From Lachnospiraceae bacterium UBA7012 (GTDB lineage Bacteria; Bacillota; Clostridia; Lachnospirales; Lachnospiraceae), in NCBI GenBank assembly GCA_002449595.1, contig DJXE01000011.1, positions 1 to 5,081 on the forward strand: a stretch of DNA of 5,081 bases. The letters are read 5' to 3'. The notes beneath the pieces were generated by a model. The model was given only the letters and a program-made list of their open reading frames with translations. It was not told the DNA's origin and ran no database searches. Position numbers and translations under genes: made by a program. This document shows positions 1 to 5,081 of the stretch, piece after piece (position 1 is the stretch's first letter; every line of letters starts with the position of its first letter).

Positions 1-406
1 TGCCGTACTCGCAGCTGATCCCGAAGTCGTCCGTCACCTCCCCGCCGTGCGACTCGATGATGTCGATCGTGCGGAGGATGACGTCGTTGATCGCGTCGTT
101 CTTTTTCGAGCCGTTGTCGAAGACGTCGCGGATGACGACGGAGTAGGCGAGCTCGTTGTAGGCGAGCAGCTGCCCGTTCCGGTCGTAGATGTTGCCGCGC
201 GTGCCGGGGATCGTGACTTCTCTCTTAAGGCGCAGCTGGAAGGAGGTCAGGAACTCGTCGCCGCGGACGATCTGCAGGCCGAAGAGACGGTAGACGAGAC
301 CGCCGCACAGGATGAGGATCACGGCGATCATCAGGAAGACGCGTATGTTCAGTTTTTGAAAGAGCGCCTGCAGGTCGCGCAGGAACTTCTTTTTTCTCTT
401 ACGCAT
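1..406 (-). CDS. mrdA: Penicillin-binding protein 2 (class B PBP, elongasome transpeptidase), N-terminal part
   Basis: This is the first 135 codons of a class B penicillin-binding protein; the gene runs off the left edge, so the transpeptidase domain is not visible. Seen: a very basic cytoplasmic start (MRKRKKKFLRD), one membrane segment at about residues 22-44, then the start of the periplasmic-side dimerisation/pedestal domain with the family motif TRGNIYDRNG at residues 69-78, followed by LLAYNELAYSV. Full-length relatives cross-link peptidoglycan during cell elongation with RodA, MreC and MreD. The ATG at 404-406 has a strong AGGAGAG site at 415-421, 8 bases away, and the gene overlaps the end of mreD by 8 bases. 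The order mreB-mreC-mreD-PBP2 supports MrdA rather than a division PBP or SpoVD. The region around residues 115-132 (IIESHGG.VTDDFGI) resembles Lachnospiraceae PBP2 as I recall it. The gene symbol is inferred from context and the N-terminus only. Confidence 0.9.
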   Translation of the reverse strand, partial: MRKRKKKFLRDLQALFQKLNIRVFLMIAVILILCGGLVYRLFGLQIVRGDEFLTSFQLRLKREVTIPGTRGNIYDRNGQLLAYNELAYSVVIRDVFDNGSKKNDAINDVILRTIDIIESHGGEVTDDFGISCEYG

Positions 407-941
407 GTTCGCTTCTCTCCTGGCGTTTCTGGCTCTCGGTCTTCTCTCTCATGACCTTCCGGTAAAGGATCGAGAGCAGCGGGTACACGACGACGCCCGC
501 CAGCAGCGTGCAGACCATCTCGGGGATGATGCAGTTCGTGATGAAGAACCCGGCGATCATTCTCGCCCGGAACATGAATTCAAAAATGTAGCAGCAAAAA
601 CAGTACACAAAGTCGCTCACTTCGATGAGAAGGAGCGGGAACTTCAGGTCTTCGATGAAAAGGATACCGGTGAACCTGCCGCACAGATAGCCGGTCCAGG
701 CAAAAAGCAGCGCGTGGAATCCGAGGAGAGGGCCAAAGCACACGTCGCAGAGGATCCCGGCGAAAAAGCCGAGAAAGATGCCCGCGGAGTCCCCGAGGAA
801 CAGGGAGAGCGAGACGACCGCGATGATGAGGAGGTTCGGCCGGAAGGACAGGATGGACGAGCCCCGCAGCACCGCCGTCTGTATGACGAAACAGACCAGC
901 ACGACGAGCATGCCGATGAGGAGGTTGACGAATCTTTTCAC
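399..941 (-). CDS. mreD: Rod shape-determining protein MreD
   Basis: A 180-residue integral membrane protein of normal MreD length. MreD is a membrane partner of MreC, MreB and PBP2 in the cell-elongation complex. Seen: roughly five to six hydrophobic segments (about residues 5-25, 36-50, 54-68, 74-90, 100-120 and 131-160), the family-like RPNLLII at 34-40, and the conserved G..AG.L.D...GP.LG pattern at 58-74 with Asp66. The C-terminal tail (161-180) is highly charged and probably cytoplasmic. The start is GTG at 939-941; it shares a GTGA overlap with the mreC stop and has GGAGAG at 948-953, 6 bases upstream. The internal ATG at codon 11 lies inside the first membrane segment, so it is a poor alternative. 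The protein is rich in cysteine, with nine residues, three of them in the segment YCFCCY at 113-118. Identification rests on topology, motif and position between mreC and mrdA. Confidence 0.93.
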   Translation of the reverse strand: MKRFVNLLIGMLVVLVCFVIQTAVLRGSSILSFRPNLLIIAVVSLSLFLGDSAGIFLGFFAGILCDVCFGPLLGFHALLFAWTGYLCGRFTGILFIEDLKFPLLLIEVSDFVYCFCCYIFEFMFRARMIAGFFITNCIIPEMVCTLLAGVVVYPLLSILYRKVMREKTESQKRQERSEHA

Positions 942-1840
942 TTGCCGCTCTCCGTCTCTTCTTCGTCCGGGATGTCCTTGGTACGCAGGATCACGAGGAC
1001 GGTGTCCAGATGCTCAAAATCAACGGCAGGGATCAGGTAGCCGGAACGGGTGATGTTGTTGTAGTCGCGGTGCGTGGTGGAGATGTAGCCGATCAGGATC
1101 CCGGGCAGGTACTTGTCGCTGATCCGGGAGGTGACGACCTTGTCGCCTTCGACGACGGCGCCCTCAGAGTCAACGAGCTGGGAGAACCGGATCATTCCTT
1201 CGGAGTAAAGCGTTAAGTCCCCGGAGACCATGAGATCATCCTGCGTGGACAGAACGCAGCCAGCGACGTTCGCGTTGTCGTTGATGATGGACTCGACGCG
1301 GGACCAGCCGGGTCCCGTCTTCGTGATGCGGCCGACGAGACCGCCGGACGCGATGACGTTCATGTCGACGGCGAGGCCGTCGTCCGAGCCCTTGTCGATG
1401 AGGAACGTGTGATACCAGTTGCCGGGGTCCTTCGCGATGATGCGGGCGCCGGTCTTCTCGTACGAGACGTACTGCTGGTCGACGCGGTAGAGCTCCTGCA
1501 GGCGGCTGAGCTCATAGCTCTGCTGCTGCAGCACGGACAGCTCGCTCTTCACGTCGTCGAGTTCGCTCCGCAGCGCGGCGTTCTCCTCGCGAAGGCTTCT
1601 CAGTTCCTTCACAGACTGCGCGTGCTGGCGCAGCGCGCCGCCGACCGCGGTGACGCCCTCCTGGAACGGGATGACCACGTAGCCGGCCCCCGTGTCCGTC
1701 ACGCCGTCGAGTGCGGCGGTGTTGAACGTCACGACAATCAGGATCACGCAGAGCGCGCTGATGAAAAGGATCCAGTACTTCGCCGGGATCTGGAATTTCT
1801 CTTCCTTGTCGATCTTCTCGATATTCGGGCCCTGACTCAT
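938..1840 (-). CDS. mreC: Rod shape-determining protein MreC
   Basis: A complete 300-residue MreC, a bitopic membrane protein that scaffolds the elongasome and activates PBP2. Seen in order: a charged cytoplasmic tail (1-20), one membrane segment (about 22-39), a coiled coil (about 70-118) with heptad-like Leu spacing and many Glu/Arg residues, then the two-part beta domain (about 130-286). Recognisable family blocks are DPGNWYHTFLIDKGSDDG at 138-155, GLVGRI at 167-172, and GDKVVTS followed by LPGILIG (232-251). The tail RTKDIPDEEETESGK is acidic, which is common in MreC. The ATG at 1838-1840 overlaps the mreB stop as ATGA and has a modest GAAGGA site at 1849-1854. The last codon overlaps mreD in a GTGA. 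The protein is intact, with no missing blocks. Confidence 0.96.
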   Translation of the reverse strand: MSQGPNIEKIDKEEKFQIPAKYWILFISALCVILIVVTFNTAALDGVTDTGAGYVVIPFQEGVTAVGGALRQHAQSVKELRSLREENAALRSELDDVKSELSVLQQQSYELSRLQELYRVDQQYVSYEKTGARIIAKDPGNWYHTFLIDKGSDDGLAVDMNVIASGGLVGRITKTGPGWSRVESIINDNANVAGCVLSTQDDLMVSGDLTLYSEGMIRFSQLVDSEGAVVEGDKVVTSRISDKYLPGILIGYISTTHRDYNNITRSGYLIPAVDFEHLDTVLVILRTKDIPDEEETESGK

Positions 1841-2874
1841 TTCCCAAGTCCTTCGATCGTGTAGGCGAGCGAGCGGTACTGCGACTTGCGGATGACCTGC
1901 GAGATGCCGAGCGCGACGCTGTTGACCGGGCTCTCCGCGAGATTGACGGCGAGACGGATCTCGTTGCTCATCTCCTGCGCGAGGCCCTCCTCCTGGGACG
2001 CGCCGCCCGTCAGGAACAGGCCGTGCCGGTAAATATCAGCGGCGAGTTCCGGAGGCGTCCGCTCCAGGATCAGCTTGATGCTGTCCACGATCACGCGGAA
2101 GTTCTCCTTCAGGGATTCCGATACGAAGTCGTGCGTGAGCGTGCGCTCCATCGGGAGCCCCGTCACGATATCGCGGCCGTAGACGACCGCCTTGCCCTCG
2201 TTCTGTGTGATGTCGTTGAAGGCGATGCGGACGCTCTCCGCCGTCTTCATGCCGATCACGAGGTTGAACTCGCGGCGCACGGCGCTCACGATCGAGGCGT
2301 CGAACACGTGGCCGCCGACCTTGATGATCCTCGACAGGACGATGCCGCCGAGCGAAAGGATCGAGATCTCCGTTGTGTCGTAGCCGACGTCGACGACGAG
2401 CACGCCCTGAGAGTTCTTGACGTCGATCCCCATGCCGAGGCCGTCGGCGATCGCCTTCTCCACCGCCATGATCTTGCGCGCGCGGATGCCCGCGTCGCGG
2501 ACGAGGTCGTAGAACGCCCTCTTCTCGACTTCCGTGACGTCCGTGGGGATCGCGATGAAGTAGTCGCCGGGGCGGAGCGGGCCGCCCTGCACTTCCTGCA
2601 TGAAGGCTTTGAGGAGCTGCTCCATGTTGCGGATGTCCGCGATGACGCCGCTCGACATCGGCGCGGTGACGCTGATGTTCCCGGGCGCCTTCTCAAACAT
2701 CTCATACGCGGCGTCGCCGTAGGCGATCATCCGCTTCTTGTTCTCGATGGCGATCATGTTCTTCTGGACCATGATCCGCTCGCCCGCGGAGCTGTAGATC
2801 TTGATATTGTTCGTCCCGAGGTCGATCGCGAAGGAGCCGCTCGAGACTAGATTTTTTCCTGATAATAGACCCAT
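1837..2874 (-). CDS. mreB: MreB-family actin homologue with divergent nucleotide-binding motifs
   Basis: A complete 345-residue bacterial actin, close to the normal MreB length, in the mreBCD operon. MreB forms membrane-bound filaments that orient lateral-wall synthesis. Seen: phosphate-1 motif IDLGTNN (17-23), VIAD.RNMEQLL (77-88), IPTDVTEVEKRAFYDLV (109-125), phosphate-2 region VVDVGYDTTEISILSLGG (160-177), VGGHVFD (186-192), ERTPPELAADI (271-281) and the adenosine motif LFLTGGAS (286-293). Several differ from the usual MreB consensus as I know it: DIGGGTTE is DVGYDTTE, IEEPMAAAIG is VEKAIADGLG, LTGGGA is LTGGAS, and DPLTCVALG is SPVNSVALG. It is therefore a variant MreB clade, which I recall from Lachnospiraceae, rather than a textbook MreB. 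The reading frame is intact. The only usable start is the ATG at 2872-2874, because an in-frame TGA lies upstream with no other start between. The ribosome site (ACAGG) is weak and the first codons are unusually AT-rich. Confidence 0.9.
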   Translation of the reverse strand: MGLLSGKNLVSSGSFAIDLGTNNIKIYSSAGERIMVQKNMIAIENKKRMIAYGDAAYEMFEKAPGNISVTAPMSSGVIADIRNMEQLLKAFMQEVQGGPLRPGDYFIAIPTDVTEVEKRAFYDLVRDAGIRARKIMAVEKAIADGLGMGIDVKNSQGVLVVDVGYDTTEISILSLGGIVLSRIIKVGGHVFDASIVSAVRREFNLVIGMKTAESVRIAFNDITQNEGKAVVYGRDIVTGLPMERTLTHDFVSESLKENFRVIVDSIKLILERTPPELAADIYRHGLFLTGGASQEEGLAQEMSNEIRLAVNLAESPVNSVALGISQVIRKSQYRSLAYTIEGLGK

Positions 2875-2887
2875 GGCAAAACCTGTT

Positions 2888-2908
2888 TCACAGCGCCTTG
2901 CGGCGCAT
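2888..2908 (-). other. mreB leader hairpin with an overlapping six-codon open frame
   Basis: In the 62-bp gap between radC and mreB, the transcript can fold GCGCC-GCAA-GGCGC (2893-2906), a perfect 5-bp stem with a GNRA-type tetraloop. It is not followed by a T-run, so it is not a normal terminator. The T-run in this gap (TTTTTT, 2919-2924) lies upstream of the stem. A minimal open frame, ATG to TGA encoding MRRKAL (2888-2908), covers the hairpin and ends 13 bases before the mreB ATG, but it has no clear ribosome site. The short stem may protect or pause the message, may tune mreB translation, or may be chance in GC-rich DNA. Confidence 0.35.
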
Positions 2909-2936
2909 CAATGCTGCTAAAAAACTTACTGGTTGC

Positions 2937-3635
2937 TTATGTCGCGGCGCCCTCGTCTTCCGTAAGGATGCCGCTTTCTCTCATGCTGTGAAAGACGCCG
3001 TCCCCGATGATGATGTGATCGAGGAAGCGCATTCCCATCATGCCCGCGAGCTGAAGGATCACGCGTGTCACGTGAATATCCTCTTCACTCGGCGAGGGGT
3101 CCCCGCCGGGATGGTTGTGCATGAGAATGAATCCCGACGCGTCCTCCCGGACCGCGTGCCGGAAGACCTCGCGCGGGGATATGAGCGTCCGGTCCGAAGT
3201 TCCCACACTGAGCAGGACTTCGCGGATCAGAGAGAGCCTGTTTGTGAGGAGAAGGAGAAAAAGTTTTTCCTGTCTCTCATGTCTTAGCTCTTCCATATAA
3301 CAGCCGGCGATGCTCCCGGGATCGGTGAAGCTCAGCTTCCGCTCTGCCCGCTCGCGCGTAAGACGCGCCGAGAGCTCCGTGATCGCGAGGAGCTTCACGG
3401 CACGGACTTCCCCGATGCCGCGGATCTGCGTGAGATCCTTCAGGCTCAGCTCATAGAGAACCGACAGATCCTGTCTCCCCGGATGTCCCGTCTCAAGGAT
3501 CTGCCTCGCCAGCTCAGTTGCATTCCTGCCGTCCGTCCCGGTCCGAAGGATCAGGGCGAGCAGCTCCGCGTTGGTCAGCGCCTGCGCGCCGCACTGCACG
3601 AACCGCTCGAACGGCTGCTCTTGTTTTTTGTCCAT
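2937..3635 (-). CDS. radC: RadC family JAMM/MPN-domain protein
   Basis: A complete 232-residue RadC, typical in length. Seen: an N-terminal helical part (about 8-45, ALTNAELLALILRTGT), a helix-hairpin-helix-like element (LTQIRGIGEVRAVKLLA, 68-84), and the C-terminal JAB1/MPN metalloprotease-like fold (about 105-225). The metal-site motif is intact as HNHPGGDPSPSEED at 173-186, giving His173, His175, Ser183 and Asp186, with Glu123 as the likely catalytic acid. The family was once linked to DNA repair, but its biochemical role is not settled; the fold and metal ligands suggest a hydrolase. The ATG at 3633-3635 follows a purine-rich AAAGAGG site (3641-3647) at 5 bases. A sigma-A-like promoter lies just upstream. 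A radC gene directly before mreB is a known arrangement in Firmicutes, and here it is probably the first gene of the mre transcript. Confidence 0.95.
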   Translation of the reverse strand: MDKKQEQPFERFVQCGAQALTNAELLALILRTGTDGRNATELARQILETGHPGRQDLSVLYELSLKDLTQIRGIGEVRAVKLLAITELSARLTRERAERKLSFTDPGSIAGCYMEELRHERQEKLFLLLLTNRLSLIREVLLSVGTSDRTLISPREVFRHAVREDASGFILMHNHPGGDPSPSEEDIHVTRVILQLAGMMGMRFLDHIIIGDGVFHSMRESGILTEDEGAAT

Positions 3636-3679
3636 CGCCGCCTCTTTCCTCTCTCCGGACAGGGGCAGGGATGGTTCTC

Positions 3680-3708
3680 ATTTTATAGTGATGCAAAGGC
3701 GCGGTCAA
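3680..3708 (-). promoter_or_regulatory. Predicted sigma-A promoter for radC (and probably the mre operon)
   Basis: On the minus strand a -35 box TTGACC (3703-3708) is followed by TAAAAT (3680-3685) at a 17-base spacing, or by the overlapping TATAAA (3682-3687) at 15 bases. Either is close to the vegetative consensus. Transcription would start near 3672-3676 and give a leader of about 40 bases before radC. The gap is AT-rich compared with its surroundings, which fits a promoter. A second -10-like TATAAT (3714-3719) lies upstream with a weaker CTGACC (3738-3743) 18 bases before it, in the end of the lyase gene. Whether one or both are used cannot be told from sequence. Confidence 0.65.
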
Positions 3709-3726
3709 GATTGATTATACACCGCG
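3700..3726. repeat. Perfect inverted repeat overlapping the radC promoter
   Basis: Arms CGCGGT (3700-3705) and ACCGCG (3721-3726) are perfect inverted copies separated by 15 bases. One arm overlaps the -35 box of the predicted radC promoter, and the spacer contains the alternative TATAAT. The centre-to-centre distance of 21 bases is two helical turns, the spacing expected for a dimeric DNA-binding protein. It starts two bases after the lyase stop codon, so a weak RNA stem-loop at the end of that gene is the alternative, but there is no T-run after it. Six-base GC-rich arms can arise by chance in this genome. Confidence 0.35.
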
Positions 3727-3728
3727 AA

Positions 3729-5012
3729 CTACAGGGTGGTCAGGCCTTTGTCGAGCATGTACTGCAGCGTCTTCAGGATCCCGAATTTCACGTGCGGGAA
3801 GGTGAGGCCGCCCTGGAAAAACACGCTGTAAGGCTCGCGGATCGGGCCGTCCGCCGACAGCTCGATCGAGGCGCCGGAGACGAAGGCGCCGGCCGCCATG
3901 ATGACCGGCGAGTCGTAGCCGGGCATGTCCCACGGCTCCGGGACGACGAAGCTGTCCACGGGGGACGCCGCCTGGATGCCCTGGCAGAACGCGATAACGG
4001 CGTTCGGATCATGGAAGGTGATCGCCTGGATGATGTCGTGGCGCTCCTCCTCAGAGGTCGGGAGCACGTCAAAGCCGAGCTTCTCGTAGCAGGCGGCCGC
4101 GAAGACCGCGCCCTTTAATGCGGCGGCGGTGACGACCGGCGCCAGGAAGAAGCCCTGGAACATGGACGGCAGGACTTCGAGCGTCGCGCCGACTTCCTTG
4201 CCGAGGCCCGGGGAGGTCAGGCGGACGGCGGCGTTCTCGATGCACTCTTTCGTGCCCGCGATATACCCGCCGATCGGCGCGAGGCCGCCGCCGGGATTCT
4301 TGATGAGGGAGCCGATGACCATGTCCGCGCCGACGTCAGAGGGCTCCTTGTCCTCCGTGAACTCGCCGTAGCAGTTGTCGACCATGCAGAGCACGTCGGG
4401 GCGAAGGTCCTTGACAAAACGGATGCAGCCGCCGATCTCGTCTACGGAAAGCGTTTTTCTCTCCTGGTAGCCCTTCGAGCGCTGGATCGTGACGAGGTGG
4501 ACCGCAGGGTCCTGCAGCGCCGCGCGGATGCCCTCAAAGTCGAAGGAGCTGTCCGGCAGCAGGTCGACCTGCGCGTAGCCGATGCCGTACTCCGCAAGCG
4601 ACCCGCGGGACGGGCGGATGCCGATGACTTCTTCCAATGTGTCATAGGGCTTGCCTGCGGCGGACAAAAGGACCTGGCCGGGGCGAAGGTTGCTCATCAG
4701 TGCCAGCGCGAGCGCGTGCGTGCCGCAGGTGATCTGCGGGCGGACGAGCGCGTCCTCGGTGTGGAAATACGACGCGTAGGTGCGCTCCAGCGCCTCGCGC
4801 CCGATGTCGTCGTAGCCGTAGCCGGTCGTGCCCTTTAAGCAGGCTTCATTGACACGGGCTTCCTGCATCGCCTGAATGACGCGCAGCTGGCAGAGCTCCG
4901 CGTTCTCGTCGATCTTCTTGAAACGCTCCTCGAGGGAGGCAAGGACGGGCCGGGCGAACGCGAGGACGCGCTCGGAGATGCCCAGGGCCTTGTATTGTGC
5001 TTCTGTGGTCAT
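3729..5012 (-). CDS. Methionine gamma-lyase / aluminium resistance family PLP enzyme
   Basis: A complete 427-residue fold-type I pyridoxal phosphate enzyme of the family annotated as 'methionine gamma-lyase family protein' or 'aluminium resistance protein' (B. subtilis YnbB-like). Seen: GYGYDD (64-69), the cofactor phosphate-binding-type turn ITCGTHALAL (94-103), GKPYDTLEEVIG (120-131), VTIQRSKGY (174-182), the cofactor-nitrogen aspartate in MVDNCYGEF (Asp212), the PLP lysine in GSLIKNPGGG (Lys238), and the conserved end blocks PEPWDMPGYDS (358-368) and ELSADGP (384-390). All expected catalytic residues are present. By fold it should act on a sulfur or amino-acid substrate, but the true substrate of this family is not established, and the aluminium label comes from weak phenotype evidence. 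The ATG at 5010-5012 has GAGGTG at 5024-5029, at a long 11-base spacing. It lies 21 bp after the upstream stop, so the two are probably cotranscribed. Confidence 0.93.
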   Translation of the reverse strand: MTTEAQYKALGISERVLAFARPVLASLEERFKKIDENAELCQLRVIQAMQEARVNEACLKGTTGYGYDDIGREALERTYASYFHTEDALVRPQITCGTHALALALMSNLRPGQVLLSAAGKPYDTLEEVIGIRPSRGSLAEYGIGYAQVDLLPDSSFDFEGIRAALQDPAVHLVTIQRSKGYQERKTLSVDEIGGCIRFVKDLRPDVLCMVDNCYGEFTEDKEPSDVGADMVIGSLIKNPGGGLAPIGGYIAGTKECIENAAVRLTSPGLGKEVGATLEVLPSMFQGFFLAPVVTAAALKGAVFAAACYEKLGFDVLPTSEEERHDIIQAITFHDPNAVIAFCQGIQAASPVDSFVVPEPWDMPGYDSPVIMAAGAFVSGASIELSADGPIREPYSVFFQGGLTFPHVKFGILKTLQYMLDKGLTTL

Positions 5013-5033
5013 TGGTTGAAATACACCTCTTCT

Positions 5034-5081
5034 CTATTTGTAGTGTGTGCGAATCCGTTCGCAGAGGTCATCCGCGATCTC
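5034..5081 (-). CDS. C-terminal end of an unidentified upstream protein (MiaA by synteny only)
   Basis: An open frame enters from the right edge and ends at a TAG (5034-5036). It supplies the last 15 residues, EIADDLCERIRTHYK, an amphipathic, mixed-charge helix-like tail. The frame is supported by its G/C-rich third positions and by the 21-bp gap to the lyase-family gene. Fifteen residues are too few to name a family. In related Clostridia the gene before this lyase is often miaA (tRNA dimethylallyltransferase), so MiaA is the first candidate, but nothing in the visible residues proves it. Confidence 0.5.
   Translation of the reverse strand, partial: EIADDLCERIRTHYK

Noticed and set aside
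405..1040. A 211-codon plus-strand open frame opposite mreD
   Set aside because: It is very rich in Glu, Asp, Arg and His, a mirror of a hydrophobic membrane protein on the other strand. MreD topology and overlaps with mreC and mrdA fix the true strand.
2023..2850. A 275-codon open frame on the plus strand opposite mreB
   Set aside because: Its composition is dominated by Asp, Arg, Val, Ala and His, as expected from the antisense of G/C-ending codons. The minus strand here encodes an unmistakable MreB, and the plus frame resembles no family.
2893..2924. The hairpin and T-run between radC and mreB as a terminator
   Set aside because: The TTTTTT lies upstream of the stem in the direction of transcription, so the order is wrong for termination, and the operon continues into mreB.
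3700..3726. The CGCGGT/ACCGCG repeat as a rho-independent terminator for the lyase gene
   Set aside because: The loop would be 15 bases, the stem only 6 bp, and the minus-strand sequence after it (CCTTTGC) lacks a T-run. It also overlaps a good promoter -35 box.
3483..4118. A 211-codon plus-strand open frame spanning the radC-lyase gap
   Set aside because: It runs antisense across two well-supported genes and a promoter, has low-complexity Arg/Asp/Val-rich composition, and has no recognisable motif.
1..5081. Defence system, mobile element, prophage or other new accessory system
   Set aside because: All genes belong to known core families in a familiar order, on one strand, with uniform G/C-rich codon use and no transposase, integrase, direct repeats or tRNA-edge scars.

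Overview
The window is a tightly packed, single-strand stretch of bacterial core genome. Every gene lies on the minus strand, so transcription runs from base 5081 towards base 1. In that order the genes are: the last 15 codons of an unidentified protein (possibly MiaA), a complete methionine gamma-lyase-family PLP enzyme ('aluminium resistance' family), radC, mreB, mreC, mreD, and the first 135 codons of a class B penicillin-binding protein (PBP2/MrdA). No gene-free gap exceeds about 95 bases. I see no RNA gene, mobile element, CRISPR array or phage feature.

The organism is most likely a high-GC member of the Clostridia, probably Lachnospiraceae. This rests on three things: the radC-mreB-mreC-mreD-mrdA order, the lyase-family gene placed before radC, and close agreement of MreB, the lyase and the PBP2 N-terminus with sequences I recall from that family. 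Codon third positions are strongly G/C-biased, which also explains the long spurious open frames on the plus strand.

Bases 3729-5081 hold the two upstream genes, 21 bp apart. Bases 3636-3728 form a short intergenic region with a good sigma-A-type promoter for radC and, overlapping its -35 box, a perfect 6-bp inverted repeat. radC (2937-3635) is followed by a 62-bp AT-rich leader with a small GNRA-loop hairpin. Then mreB, mreC, mreD and mrdA follow with overlaps of 4, 4 and 8 bases, which indicates translational coupling.

The downstream genes work together in the elongasome (Rod complex). MreB-like filaments are linked through the membrane proteins MreC and MreD to the transpeptidase PBP2, which builds lateral-wall peptidoglycan. 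RadC is a JAMM-fold protein of uncertain role that is often found beside mre genes.

I found no obviously new system. The most interesting item is the MreB-like protein, whose ATPase signature motifs depart from the MreB consensus at several positions. The promoter/inverted repeat and the mreB leader are smaller regulatory leads.
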